Part shown: in pieces, positions 13,601-24,390 of the stretch
Layout of the letters: each line of letters opens with the position of its first letter
How positions within the stretch are numbered: the stretch's first letter is position 1
Assembly (NCBI GenBank): GCA_022702705.1
Contig: CM040424.1
Span: 81,393,729 to 81,457,728, forward strand
Origin: Papilionanthe hookeriana x Papilionanthe teres
Taxonomy: Eukaryota > Streptophyta > Magnoliopsida > Asparagales > Orchidaceae
Direction: 5' to 3'
Length of the DNA stretch: 64,000 nt
The notes under the pieces: model-generated
What the model saw: the letters and a program-made list of their open reading frames with translations, nothing else
Database searches by the model: none
Told to the model about the DNA's origin: nothing
Made by a program: the position numbers and the translations under genes

Positions 13601-16160
13601 CACAAGCAACTAATGCACCAAGTTATTCTAAAATATGAGATGCTACATGAGAAAATGTATTGGAAGTATCATCAAATTTGCGGATGTGATAAGCATTGTT
13701 GTTTGTTCATGTGTATGTGTTTGCATATTTATATGTATGTAGTTAGACGTAGCTGTGTTTGCCATGTTATTCTTAAATAGGAAGATCTACATGCATACCA
13801 ATCAATTCTATGTATTTAGATACCTGATCAATTTTCAGAGGATCTCCTTGAAGAAGACGTCCATCAGCAGGAACAATGTCACCAAGTTTAATACTAATTA
13901 TATCACCTGGAACCAACAGTGAAGCATCTATCTCGCTCCATCTATCATCTCGTAGAACCTGGCAACAAATTTTGATGCAACAATAAGAAATTGTACAGCG
14001 ATAATAAGCTGGCAGTCATGAAATGAAGAATTTTCCTTTGAAAAACAAAAAGGCAGAAGAAAGACCTTAGCTTTTGGGGCCAGTCGAGACATTAGTGCAG
14101 CAGCAGCATTACCAGCATTATTTTCTTCAATGAAACTGATTGTCGAATTAATGATGAGTAGAACCAAAATGCCAACAAAATCATGGTAATCAATTTCTCT
14201 CTTCTGCAAGAAGTAAGAATTGCTTGAGAAGAAAAACAGAACAAAATGCAAGGTAAGGTTCTCATGCTGCAACAAAAGAATTCATCCCACAAAACTGCCC
14301 ACTGTGAGAAGGCAGAGCCGTGCAAAGCTTTGTGAGAAAAGGGAAGATCAATATAGAGAAATAATGAGAAAGCAGAAAGATTTACAGTCTTTACACGCAT
14401 TCCTCTCTCTCGCTTTCGCACTCTCTCTCACAAAATCTCCTTCCTCTCCTTAAGAAAGTATGAAAACTCAACTCTTAAGTATATTTGATATAGAACTACT
14501 TTCCCCTAATGTGAATCTTAATAATCCCTCATTATTTAAGAGTCCTACACATCAACCATCATTCTCATTGACATGAAAACTTTTCAACACAGTTAATGTC
14601 ATGAACTAAGATCTCGCACCGCCATGTGAAACTTAAATTGAAAACATCATTTTTTAATATTGCTTAGCCCTAATGGAAGCTATTGAGATCCACTTGAGAC
14701 AAACCTATTGAGGCTCTAATACCAATTTACAGGAAAGCGAAACAAAAGAGCTCCAGCTAAGCCAAATATATTGATGGATAAAGACTGATCAATTCAAAAT
14801 CTTATGCCAATGGCTAATAGATTCTACTAGAACATCAAAACCTCAACTATTCTATGGACTATTTTCCATTTTCATGTGTATCTTAACAAGGATAGGGATA
14901 ATTGTGTACCTAAATTACTGAGATAACTAAAGAAGAATTGAATCCAAGCATTCAATCATGTAAAAGTAATCATCTTTAACAGCTGATATTATATACGTGA
15001 ATAATACCTCTCCTCTCAAATCACGCCCTCCATGTGCAAGAGCAATTGCAATAATGGCTGCAGCTTCCATGACCCAAGATAATGGATTCCACATAAAACC
15101 CAAAAACTTGAGAATTTTATTTTCCTGCAAAAATGAAATTAAAAAATAATAATTATGAAGTCACGAGACATCAGAAAACCTAAAATGAATCAGGCTATAC
15201 ATTCTTTTCTTCAAGCTTATTATGGCCAAACACGGCGAGCCGCTTCTCAACACCATCAGAGCTTAAACCTTCCTTCGTACATTTCAAGTTCTCAAAAACC
15301 TCTTCAACTGGTACATTTTCCTACCAAAAAAACCTTTTATGAGAATATTATCATGTAAAACGAGGTTCATATTTATTCAGTAATCATGCTTTAACTAAAT
15401 GGAAGGATGAAGAAGTATGGTCTGTTCACTATTCAACCAAATTGCCAATACATTCAAGAATGAAACTTTATTTACAAAAGTACAAAAATCTAGACTCTTG
15501 ATTAGCTTTAATTAATAAGGGTCCATTTAGGAAACTTTTCACAGCTTAGCTTTCTAGAAATTGTACAGTTTTGTTTGGCTAAACTTTTTTGGTAGCTTTT
15601 CAAAAATTTCCAAGATGAGAAGTAATTTTTTTTAAACAAACAACTATGCTATCGTATGACAGTTGTAAGAAAACAATCTGACTTTATCACAAGAAAAATA
15701 TTTACAGCATCCACAATAATTATTTTTTTTAAAATATTTATTTTCCAACAACATACTTTCATAAACAGCTACAACTGCTCCAAATCATAAGTACAGCTAC
15801 ATTAATGCAGAAAAAGTAATAAACTTTCACTTGGGAGGACTTCAACAACAAGAATATTTAATGATTAATTGTTCCATACACTAGCAATTCAAGTAAATAA
15901 CAAATTTTTACCAGGTTAATCAAATTAATTACGAAGCAGATTAACCTAATTCAAGCACTTAAAGGGAAAAGCAAATTATAATATGAGATAGTTTTGATAG
16001 GAAAAGAGAACAAGCTGTCAATCTGTAGGTTTCTAATCATAAATCAATGGTTTGAAAAGTTTGATTTCAAAAAGCAAAATTCACAAGGCAGGGTATATAC
16101 CAAATCAACAGCTTCCTGTTTAATAGCTTCAAGTGAAACATCATCCCTAGCAGCTTCCAT
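4601..16160 (-). CDS. plasma-membrane H+-ATPase (P3A type), 21 coding exons, frameshift in exon 16
   Basis: A proton pump energising the plasma membrane. Coding exons in order: 16101-16160, 15201-15320, 15008-15124, 14066-14203, 13824-13958, 12683-12862, 12378-12584, 12149-12268, 11837-11956, 11073-11195, 10217-10321, 9957-10101, 9119-9283, 8595-8833, 8343-8375, 7625-7708, 7355-7515, 6628-6840, 5804-5986, 5082-5251, 4601-4697. All introns are GT-AG and phases agree. Without the exon-16 extra bases the protein is about 970 residues; Arabidopsis AHA2 has 948. Seen: WNPLSWVME in M1, TGES near 194-197, phosphorylated Asp in CSDKTGTLTLNK (D341), KGAPEQ nucleotide-site loop, TGDQLAI, GMTGDGVNDAPALKKADIG near 597-614, IAILNDGTIMTISKD, and a C-terminal regulatory domain ending NQHYTL with penultimate Thr for 14-3-3 binding. 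Start chosen because MEAARDDVSLEAIKQ leads into the conserved LENVPVEEVFE. KHICGMTGDG and DAARSASDIV resemble AHA4/AHA11-type pumps from memory, not from a tree. See the exon 16 entry. Confidence 0.93.
4834..5024. repeat. MITE-like family B, copy 1
   Basis: Begins GAGTAAAATGGCAAAATAGTCCC and ends near TTTTGATACTTTTCT, which are approximate inverted complements. The interior carries the family phrase 'aaattgacacttttataga..ctaggactaaaatg'. It lies in the last intron of the H+-ATPase gene. Confidence 0.55.
5293..5750. repeat. MITE-like family A copy interrupted by a family B copy
   Basis: The left arm (TTTACATTGATACCACTC... ATATCTAACACCTAAACTTT) and right arm (GAAGTTTAGGTAATAGATATG... GGTATGTATGTAAAT) are inverted complements typical of family A. 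About 200 bp of family B sequence (near 5468-5671, with CTAAATTGACACTTTTATAG) lies between them, so B appears to have inserted into A. Confidence 0.55.
7048..7298. repeat. MITE-like family A, best full copy
   Basis: About 250 bp. The left end reads CATTTACATGCATACCATA and continues to ATATCTAACGCCTAAACTTTGA. The right end is its inverted complement (TCAAAGTTTAGGTGCTAGATATG... GGTATGTATGTAAAT). Arms are about 65 bp and the centre is non-coding. It lies in the intron between exons 17 and 18 of the H+-ATPase gene. Confidence 0.65.
7625..7708 (-). other. H+-ATPase exon 16 with a 2-bp insertion
   Basis: Family alignment expects 82 nt here; the exon has 84. On the minus strand GTCTTCTCTGG stands where GTCTTCTGG would keep the frame (positions about 7679-7682), a duplicated TC. 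The conserved WKFDFPPFMVLVIAILND follows only after removing two bases. As written, translation stops about 13 codons later in the same exon, losing the later transmembrane segments and the regulatory tail. Flanking splice sites are normal. Confidence 0.85.
8896..9100. repeat. MITE-like family B, copy 3
   Basis: About 205 bp. Begins GAGTAAATGCCAAAATATTTC and ends ATCTTGACACTTTTCTC, with the internal phrase CTAAATTGACACTTTTATA. In the intron between exons 13 and 14. Confidence 0.55.
9435..9663. repeat. MITE-like family B, copy 4
   Basis: Begins GAGAAAATTGTCAAAATGGTCCC and ends TATTTTGGCACTTCGC. Same internal phrase (TAATTTGACACCTTTATAAAC). It lies in the intron between exons 12 and 13. Confidence 0.5.
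10490..10802. repeat. MITE-like family B, copy 5 (longer, possibly composite)
   Basis: Begins near AACCCAAAATAGTCCCC and ends TTATTTTGACACTTTACTC. The phrase 'tcaatttagtcc' occurs more than once, suggesting two overlapping or nested copies. In the intron between exons 10 and 11. Confidence 0.45.
13131..13480 (+). repeat. possible LINE-derived relic in intron 5
   Basis: The 3' part contains GGAGAATTTATAGAGTCAACC followed by ACTTGGTATAAGGCTAATTAAGATGAGGATGATGG, a pattern resembling the terminal 'GCCGACC...GGGATAAGGCTT' region of plant RTE-type LINEs. The copy is decayed and boundaries are uncertain. Confidence 0.3.
13784..13823. repeat. family A MITE fragment abutting an exon
   Basis: Forty bases matching the terminal arm of family A (CTACATGCATACC...TATGTATTTAGATACC). 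The fragment ends exactly at exon 5 of the H+-ATPase gene, so the 5' splice site GTATCT of that intron lies within MITE-like sequence. Confidence 0.4.
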
Positions 16161-16660
16161 GACCTCAACACAGAGTCACTTGAGGAAGATTTATCTGCAA
16201 GAAACAACAACAACTTTTAAATTCAGCCAGTAAAAATACTCTCTAAAGCAAGGAAAAAAACGTTTCCACAACCCTTTATCATCATATTTTCATATTTCTA
16301 CTGGTTTTTCAATTCAAAGATAAAAATTAAGCACATATCATAGACAATTCTGTGGCATAATTACGTCTATTTCGATCAATTACATATTTTCCGAGAAGAA
16401 AACAGAAAATCAACTGAAAATGCTGATACAGAGATTATTCAAATTAAGCACAAGGTAACGGTTGGCCCCCTTTTCAATCTCCTAAAATTATCAATGGAAA
16501 AAAAAAAGGCTCAAACAAATAATACCTCCAGCTAAAACAAGCCGGAAACAGCCAAATTCTCGGCCGCAAACCCTAGATCATCCGCTCCTCTCAATGATAC
16601 TCTTCTTCCTGTTTCCTCTATTGGGGTAGAAGAAGAAACACAATGCAGCACAGATATATA
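16161..16660 (-). promoter_or_regulatory. H+-ATPase 5' UTR with intron, and TATA box
   Basis: Going upstream from the ATG at 16160, an acceptor TTTCTTGCAG lies at 16195-16204 and a matching donor GGAG/GTATT at 16525, predicting a 331-bp 5'-UTR intron (16195-16525). The leading exon (16526 to about 16630) is C/T- and GA-rich leader sequence. A TATATAT motif (about 16654-16660) is about 30 bp upstream of the probable transcription start. The start site itself is inferred. Confidence 0.55.
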
Positions 16661-17629
16661 CTGATACTCTCCAGAGAGGTTGAGACACATCCCATGAACT
16701 AGGCTGACTTAGCTCGGGAATCAGCATAGCGACAGCTTAAACAAATAAAAATGGAGAGCGTGCATGATTGTACTTCGAAAAAAAAACGGATGTAACGAAA
16801 GCACAACCATTTGGAGCCACATTAGTGAAGGCAGGCGCTCAGATAACTCGCCCTTCTTGTCTGCCAGCAGGCAGTTTAAGGATTGGGAAGACATTGTCAG
16901 AGAGTCAAAAGGGTTTCCTTTAAGGCAGAGGGCTGTGGTATCCATTATTCTTATGTGAGAGCCGTCTATAGAGAGGCCGGGCTGCAGATGGAGGAGAAAA
17001 TATTAAGAACGTCCGCCGGCCTTCCTTTTTGGGATAAAAACACCAGAGTGCCTTACCCTAAATTTCATCGGGAAAGTCAAAGATTACAAGAAGTATAGGC
17101 TATTGAAAAACAAAGAGAAGTAATCAAAAGAGAAATAGATAAAAAATATTGGAAGAGCCAATAAAAGAAGTACAATAGATATTAGATATGTGGCTCCATC
17201 CGGGCTAAAAGAAGGCTTGAGCTCATGTTATCAGAGATACATATCATTCACATAGAGGTCATAAATTTTATGAGGTTTTTACTTGGCATTGCGACTCAAA
17301 TAATGATGGATGTTTAGTTTCTTCTTGTGAATTGGTTGCCTTGCTGATCAATTAACCGAATATCTTAATAGTGAACCCTTTTAAAAATATGACAGACAAT
17401 TCGCCCGTGGATGTTATTTAGGAGGATCTCTATAGCATGTTGCTCTTGTATCTGAGTCTTACGCTTTATGCTTACAAATTCTCCACCTTAGGATGTAACA
17501 AATCAAAATTTCAACAGATTTCTGTTTCTCAATCACTAAGTCACCGATTGTGATATTGATTGAGCTCCAATAAGCCATTTTATAAATAATAATTCAAGCT
17601 CGGAGAAAATTTTAACCAATCCATTAGTA
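16661..17629. other. upstream spacer, unrecognised
   Basis: A moderately GC-rich stretch near 16800-17060 has short open frames on both strands, but nothing I recognise. The word GAGGAGAAAATATTAAG at about 16992 recurs at the flanks of the solo LTR (24391 and 30840 regions), so part of this may be an old transposon end. Confidence 0.35.
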
Positions 17630-18343
17630 GTGTTGTGTACCAGTTGAGTGCGACCCCAGACAAGTTATTAAAGAATAAATGGAACAGTATGACGTCGCTT
17701 CCCCTGACATTACAACAACTTGAACGAAAGTGCGCCAAGTGTCATATTTGGCAGTTAGTTCCATTAAAGACCTAAAAGGTTGGTAGTACAAACCCCTTTT
17801 GATAGTGCACCGCATCAAATTTATCGGGATATGGTCTTCCCTTGGGTAATGATGAAATACCTTAAGCCTAGGCTAATGCCTCTTTTACTTGTTGTTCAAA
17901 TAAGGACTTCAGATCTTACTGAGGGTAATGGTAACTCTGACTTCTTCTTGGAGGCTTCATTCTCAATCGTCGTTCTTTTTGGGTTTTCAATTGTATGTAC
18001 AACTTCAAGTTTCTCCACTTCCCCACCTGCACTAGAGTAGGAAATTGATTTTGAAACTTGGGGGCTGAGGCTAGTTTATCCTCCATCCTTTTCTCTAGCC
18101 TCACTATCAATTCATCGCTTTGCCTTAGTTGATTCATAAGATGTTGAGTAGCATCCAGTGTTACACCTTTCTCAATCATAACGTCCTTGGAGTCGTTATC
18201 ATCTTGATATTCTATTATAGACAACCTAGTTTCTACGGTCATGATTGTAGCACTTTCCCCTGACAAGATTTATTCATCCTCTTTCTTGAGTTGCTTTATA
18301 ATGGCTTCCAATTTATTGATTATTTCGTTTATTTGTTCAGCTA
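17630..18343 (-). pseudogene. degenerate Tat-type retrotransposon gag fragment
   Basis: Read on the minus strand, near 17640-17870, the sequence gives PYPDKFDAVHYQKGFVLPTF, then after a stop VFNGTN, then after another stop HLAHFRSSCCN, and finally LSGVALNWYTTL. This is the order of the plant gypsy gag core (YP..F....YPKGF..P.F..FDGT..P..H...F, then a W-Y motif). The upstream part (17916-18266) contains a heptad-like stretch around LMNQLRQSDELIVRLEKRME. Two in-frame stops and no pol nearby show it is dead. The same motif order occurs in the gag of the giant element at about 56.5 kb. Confidence 0.65.
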
Positions 18344-18841
18344 CGATGTGTTTTGAAGATTTTTCGGAATGTAGTGAGGAACATTAGGTGATAATTTGCG
18401 TGAGAGATATAATGACAATGATGTGAAAACTCGTCTTGATTGTTGGAACCTATTCGATACAATATCATCTATTTTCTTGTGCTTGTGATAGTGAGGGTAA
18501 GGCTTATCAGTTTGTATAGAGGAGTTCGCTCTAAATTCATAACCTATTTTCTCTTTGTATCTTGTAGTTGCACTATGTCTCATAATCTTACCTCATTTTT
18601 CTGAGATACAACACCTCCTTCGATTAAGAGGATTTTTGCAATTGAGGATCCTTCTTTCTTTGCATTGCTTTCAAATATTCTGTAGAGAATTTGTCCCGAG
18701 CATTGGAGAATTTGTCTGGACAGTTCCGGATGATAAAACGAAAAACGTGAGCACTTCTTGTACGCCGATTTCACCTAGGAAGAATATATACATTGATATA
18801 ATTTCATATGTAGGACAATAATGCATAAATCAATGTTTTCA

Positions 18842-18912
18842 GAATAATAATAACAACAACAACAACAACAATAATAATAATAATAGTAATAGTAATAATA
18901 ATAGTAATAATT
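18842..18912. repeat. AAT/AAC/AGT trinucleotide microsatellite
   Basis: Runs of (AAC)n then (AAT)n with interspersed AGT units, about 70 bp. It keeps a frame of poly-Tyr/Cys open on the minus strand, which is not a gene. Confidence 0.85.
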
Positions 18913-19794
18913 AAGAAAACACTTCAAAAAACTAAATTCCTTGCCACCACTCCCTCGCACGCACGAAGCCTTGAAGGGACCTTCCACTTTGTGCATAGCC
19001 GAGCCCCTCTCACGTGAGATGAATCCCTTTCACAGGGATTCGTCCGCTCTCCCACTCTCTCTGATCGCCACTCCCTTAATCCATATCATCCTCTCTCTGG
19101 TTGCCACTTCATTTGTATGTGAGTAATATACTTGTTGAATAACATAAAGCAGGGATTTACCGCAAGCTTCTTGAGGCTATTTTCGCATCTCAATTTATGG
19201 TTCTTGGGTATTTTTGAGTTTCATGCTTATCCATGGATTTGCTTAGATTAGGAATTAAATTCATTTGAGGATTTTAGGGCAAGCTTTACAGATTTTTTAA
19301 AAAAATAAGAGAAAATAATCTCATCTCATGCATTTCGGTTGCTTAATGGTTTGGTGACTCGTTTTCTAGCTTAGTTGCTCGATTTCCTGGTTTGATTACT
19401 TGGTTTCTTGGTTTCGTTGCTCAGTTCCTTTGTTTGGTTGCTCGATATTTCTCACATAGTTGCTCTTATGGTCACTAGAGCATCTTCTTTGAGTATATTT
19501 CCATTAATATCTCATGTTGATCTTCGAGGTTTTGTTGTAAAATTTACTTCAAGCTATTGTGCTTTCGTGTTGTGAATGTCACTTACTCCACCTTGTGCTG
19601 TTTGTGGGATGTTTTACTCGTAAGGAAATGGAGGCTTGGGTTGAAAGAAGATTTGGAAGCCCGTTGACTGCAGTACTGTGATTGATGCTTCTGCAATTTG
19701 GGAGGGAGGAGTTAATGTTAAGGAGTATGGGGACATGAGCTAAGTCTTGCACTGCATAGTTGGAAATGTATTAGTGCAAAGATACTAAGAAAAT
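18913..19794. other. unrecognised spacer with TTGCTCG/TTGGTTT wording
   Basis: Nothing coding recognised. Between about 19340 and 19460 a word similar to TTGCTCGATTTCCTGGTTT recurs imperfectly every 20-30 bp, probably decayed tandem repetition. Confidence 0.35.
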
Positions 19795-20040
19795 CTTACT
19801 ACGAGCATACAATTCTTATGTTTTACAAACCTCATACCTAAACTTTTATATTCACACACAACAGTCGAGTGTTTTAAACCAATGTATAGAAATATTTTTT
19901 TTAAAAGAACGAAGAGCACTAATAGTGGTACTTTAGGCGTAATATTAAAGATTTCAAGCATTATTTATATAAATATGAAATTTTAGGTTTTGGATATGTA
20001 AATGCATAAGAATCGTGTTCTTGTATGTAAGTGCCAAATA
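19795..20040. repeat. MITE-like family A copy
   Basis: The left arm (AGCATACAATTCTTATG... CTCATACCTAAACTTTTATATT) and right arm (AAATTTTAGGTTTTGGATATG.. AATGCATAAGAA.. TTGTATGTAAGTGCC) are imperfect inverted complements matching 7048-7298. Older than that copy judging by mismatches. Confidence 0.5.
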
Positions 20041-20624
20041 TCGAATGGTTGGCTAAGTGGTGTTTGGGTGACATGCTCTATACTCTTTCATGGTGCAGTA
20101 AGATATTTCTCTCCTCACGACATAGGAGTGTTGATGGAGCGAAGCCCCATCCCTACTTCTTAATGCATGTATGAATGGAGGTTTGCTCCAAAACCCCTCA
20201 CCCTTTTGGCTGTTATTGTTTGTTCCTTTGTTTATGACGTTTTTATCTATTTTCTAGTGATATCCTTATTATTTTTTCTAGTTTGGTGGCCGTGATTTTG
20301 TTGTCCTTCTCTTTAACCTTCTTTGATAACAACCCTTCTTTTAATTATCGTCGTGGGCTATTGAGTTTTATTGGGGTGACTTATTTGTGATATTCTTATT
20401 GTTTTATCATGGTTTGATATCCTTATTTACCTATCCACATATGGTTTCTGTTTGTTTTATCATGGTTTGATATCCTTATTGTTTTATCCAGCGTAAGTAC
20501 TTTATCAAGAAAGAAAAAAAAAATTCAAGTTTGGTCCACTTAATGCTTTTGCCATATGGTAGTTTGGCTGTTAACTATGTTGCCCCTGAGAAATTGAGAT
20601 GTGACAGAAAACTCATTTTGATAA
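20041..20624. other. spacer before assembly gap, with local duplication
   Basis: The phrase GTTTTATCATGGTTTGATAT plus CCTTATT occurs twice around 20400-20490. No gene seen. Confidence 0.4.
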
Positions 20625-21122
20625 NNNNNNNNNNNNNNNNNNNNNNNNNNNNNNNNNNNNNNNNNNNNNNNNNNNNNNNNNNNNNNNNNNNNNNNNNNNN
20701 NNNNNNNNNNNNNNNNNNNNNNNNNNNNNNNNNNNNNNNNNNNNNNNNNNNNNNNNNNNNNNNNNNNNNNNNNNNNNNNNNNNNNNNNNNNNNNNNNNNN
20801 NNNNNNNNNNNNNNNNNNNNNNNNNNNNNNNNNNNNNNNNNNNNNNNNNNNNNNNNNNNNNNNNNNNNNNNNNNNNNNNNNNNNNNNNNNNNNNNNNNNN
20901 NNNNNNNNNNNNNNNNNNNNNNNNNNNNNNNNNNNNNNNNNNNNNNNNNNNNNNNNNNNNNNNNNNNNNNNNNNNNNNNNNNNNNNNNNNNNNNNNNNNN
21001 NNNNNNNNNNNNNNNNNNNNNNNNNNNNNNNNNNNNNNNNNNNNNNNNNNNNNNNNNNNNNNNNNNNNNNNNNNNNNNNNNNNNNNNNNNNNNNNNNNNN
21101 NNNNNNNNNNNNNNNNNNNNNN
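20625..21122. other. assembly gap (run of N)
   Basis: 498 undetermined bases. It is followed directly by AT dinucleotide repeats, a typical place for assembly failure. Any translation spanning it is meaningless. Confidence 0.99.
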
Positions 21123-21157
21123 TATTTATATAAATTTACTATATATATATTTGTAGG

Positions 21158-21159
<2 letters not shown>

Positions 21160-21207
<48 letters not shown>
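21160..21207. repeat. (TA)n microsatellite
   Basis: About 24 TA units immediately after the assembly gap. Confidence 0.9.
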
Positions 21208-21211
<4 letters not shown>

Positions 21212-21399
21212 TTATTTATTTAAAAGATTGATCGATAGTCGGAGAGCGCCGATCAACCCCTATAGTTTGAATTGACTGAGGAGCAAACTCTCCTTCCAGT
21301 CCGGTGTGCCATTCGAATACTCTCATCACGGGTGGGATTTCGACCACTGGCCGAGGACTACACCATGGCCGCAACCAAATAAGCCAAGAGCTTTTGCCC

Positions 21400-21409
21400 G
21401 CATATATAT

Positions 21410-21475
<66 letters not shown>
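21400..21475. repeat. (TA)n microsatellite
   Basis: About 37 TA units with one GA interruption near the left end. The intervening 21211-21399 is unique-looking and without a recognisable gene. Confidence 0.9.
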
Positions 21476-21479
<4 letters not shown>

Positions 21480-21949
21480 GAATTATCGAAAGCTATTATA
21501 CAAGCCTCTAACCATTCCTTAAGGCCAACTGTGCCAGAGTAGATTTGAATCCTAACTAGAGGGGCTTTACACTTAGGATGCCAAATCAGTCGAACCGAGA
21601 AATCCAATGCAGGTTTTAAAGCCATGGTCTCAACAATAAATTTAATTTGTATGTTTCTTTACATATATATCTTGGATAATTTTTAGATATTTTTGTTAAA
21701 TCAAAAGAAATTTCCAATGTCCTGAACGGCTCTCCATAATTTCGCTTGACTTGTAACACAACGAAGGAAGAAAATTATGGGAGCTAGAAAATATAAATTG
21801 AATGAAAAATTATTTGATGTGACCCAAAATAATCATATCATTCATAATATCTTCTAGGGATCAAATATGGATTAAATAAAAGAGAGATTTAATTATATCA
21901 CAATCAAATAATATGTATTTATATTTCCATCACGAAGATTTTTAAAATC

Positions 21950-22263
21950 GGATCAGATATGAATGCAATGATCAAAAGTATTCGTGTCACGATTTTTTCG
22001 ATAAATTTTACGAAAAATGTCGACTACTTAACACAATCTTCCACTTTTCGCATTCGGGTTTGGGATCGGCAACGACAGCGTTAAATGTTGACCATATGAT
22101 GATCTGATTAGGAGAGTAGATGTTTTAGATTCAACTTATGTTAAGAAAGACAAAGGTAATAGAAATAGGACACAATGAAGAAGAAGGATTCATGTAGCCG
22201 ACCTCACATAGTAAGATTAAGGCTTTGTTATTGTTGTTGTTGTTGGATCAGATATGAATGCAA
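21950..22263 (+). mobile_element. 5'-truncated RTE-type LINE insertion with 19-bp target duplication
   Basis: GGATCAGATATGAATGCAA occurs at 21950-21968 and again at 22245-22263, directly flanking a 276-bp insert. The insert's 3' end reads AGGATTCATGTAGCCGACC, then TAAGGCTTTGTTATTGTTGTTGTTGTTG. This is the familiar coding tail (R-I-H-V-A-D) and GTT-rich 3' terminus of plant RTE LINEs. The body is degenerate upstream. The duplication length fits target-primed reverse transcription. Confidence 0.8.
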
Positions 22264-22616
22264 AACATTTCAAATCTTTGTAGTAAATGTTTAAAACCAT
22301 TATTATCTGACATTTTTAGAAATGCTCAAAAGACTGTTGCTAAGAAGCTTTAAATTTTAATAAGGTCAAATTGTATTTGAGTCTGTATTGGACGCTTCTA
22401 CATATGGTATTAATTAGGTTCCACAACAACACATATTAAATTAATAAACTAATTTTAATAGCCATTAAATTTATTTTTAAAAACAATTAACATAAAATTA
22501 CTTTATTAAAATTTATCGTATATTCATCTCAAAATAGATCTAATAACCAAGAAAAATTGTAAAATTTGAATTCGAATATGCCGACCCAACGCTATATTTC
22601 TTGACTTTTCAAAGCA

Positions 22617-22695
22617 AACAAGCTTCTGTTCGGATAAACGTTCACACAATTCGAATTCGAGTTGTGCGAACGTTTATACGAACAGAAGCTTGTTT
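22617..22695. repeat. 79-bp near-perfect palindrome
   Basis: Arms of about 39 bp (AAACAAGCTTCTGTTCG..ATAAACGTTC.CACAA.TCGAA) are inverted complements with about three mismatches and almost no spacer. Downstream sequence repeats the words GAGCTTGTTC and AAGCTTG, so it may be one end of a fold-back element. Confidence 0.7.
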
Positions 22696-23170
22696 ATTTA
22701 GAGCTTCTTGAAGCTTGGATTGAGCCTGATTTGAACTTTTAAGATTATGTTCAAGCTTAAACTTGTTTATAAATGTCATGTTCGAGCTTGTTCATATAAA
22801 TATTACCTGACTTAATAACGAGCAGATCATTTAACAAAATAAATTGATCATAATTGAGCATTAATCAAACCTTAATCGAGCTTTAAGTAATCCCAAATAA
22901 TGCCCTAGTAATTGAGTACAAATAAAATTATTCAATCTTATTTGATTAATTAATCAAACGATGATAAAAAAATTTTAATTGAGGTAAGAGCGAGTAGTTT
23001 GATTACTTTTAGCCCAATTACTAAAGCAAATAGAGCGACAAGGATTAACCTTTTCTATTTAAAGTGGGGTTTGAATCATTATTTTAACTTGTAATTAATG
23101 ACCATTTCTAAGAGTTAATGACGAAATATTAGGAGAAACACAGAGGACGAAATTAACAAGAGAGAACTAA

Positions 23171-23428
23171 GGGTCTATTTGGGGCAGCTGCAGCTTATTA
23201 AATAATAACTGTGAAGCTACTCAAAAGTAATCTGATGTTCAAAAAAATTGTGGTGATTAAGACCATTTAAAAAAAAAAAAGCAAATCTGATTGCAACCCG
23301 CATCTAGTCAAGGCCTGTGATAAAACATAGATTTCAGCAACAATTCTTCGAAGAAACTGTCAAAATGCAGTTTATCCAAACAAATAAAACTACAGTAGTA
23401 GCTCCGCACCGCCGCCCCAAACGGACCA
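23171..23428. mobile_element. MITE with GGGTCTATTTGGGGC termini
   Basis: About 258 bp. The left end is GGGTCTATTTGGGGCAGCTG; the right end is its inverted complement (GCCCCAAACGGACC on +, that is GGTCCGTTTGGGGC). The interior is AT-rich and non-coding. The termini resemble the GGGTC.GTTTGG ends common in plant MITEs. No clean target duplication seen. Confidence 0.6.
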
Positions 23429-23767
23429 TAAATCAATTGCGGCGCATGGGAAGACGTTGAACTGTCCCTAACCTCATTTCTTAATATTATCTTAAACTTA
23501 ATCCAACTACTAATCATGCACTTAGGCTTAACCGAAGCAGCATTATTACTGACTTGTTTAAGGAGAAATAAATGAGGTAAAATACAAAAGTGGTCTTTGA
23601 AAAAAAAAAACGAATAAAAATAAAGGTGAAAACATGTATTTATTTAATAAATAAAATTAAGTATATATTTAATTTGAATCCTAAAATAAAATTATATTAT
23701 ATCAAAGATAGCCTATCATAATGAGGGTAAAATTAACATTTATTGAAATATTTTAATATTATCTTGG

Positions 23768-23900
23768 AATATTTACATACATACCATTTGATTCTTAAGC
23801 ATTTATATATCTAACACCTATACATCAATTTTTAGATATATGTCACCTTATATATGTTTTCAAAAATTAGAAAAATGTTTTTAAGAGTTTAAAAATATTT
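23768..23900. repeat. left half of a family A MITE
   Basis: TTTACATACATACCATTTG, then ATTTATATATCTAACACCTA, matches the left arm of the 7048-7298 element. I do not see a right arm. Confidence 0.4.
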
Positions 23901-24390
23901 TTTTTACACATTTAATTAATTATTATTGAGATTATTATTGAGATTATTTTATATATCACACCCTATCAAAAATATTGTATTCTACATATAATTAGCACCA
24001 TGCAATCATCACTTTGGAACTATTGAATATTCTTTTTGGTTTTCTTAGTTTAAACTCTTTACCAATCTTTCAAGCAAATAATCCTCTAATTTCTTTTAAA
24101 ATTGACTCCTCATCTTCACTTTATTACAAATAGACTATCTTCATAAGAAAATACTTAATAAGTGATTAGATAATATCACATAAGTTTTTTATCATTTAAT
24201 TAATGAAAAAACTCATCTAAGTTATTTGAGCTCATAGAGTCGACATTGAGAGCTGATCTAAGTAAAGATAAACACCTTATTACATATAGCCTTAGTCCAC
24301 AAACAATGGGATGAGCTATGGCATCATGTCATCATCATCATTGATGTATATCATGGGATAATTAGATCAACTTCTGTTTCTACCTCATTG

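Noticed and set aside
15520..15790. Possible MITE starting GGGTCCATTTAGG in H+-ATPase intron 1 to 2
   Set aside because: Only the left terminus resembles the 23171 element; no convincing inverted right end.
16764..17098. Short open frames upstream of the H+-ATPase gene
   Set aside because: No motif, overlapping on both strands, and no supporting splice context.
20531..21160. Open frames of about 200 residues on both strands
   Set aside because: They consist almost entirely of undetermined bases in the assembly gap.
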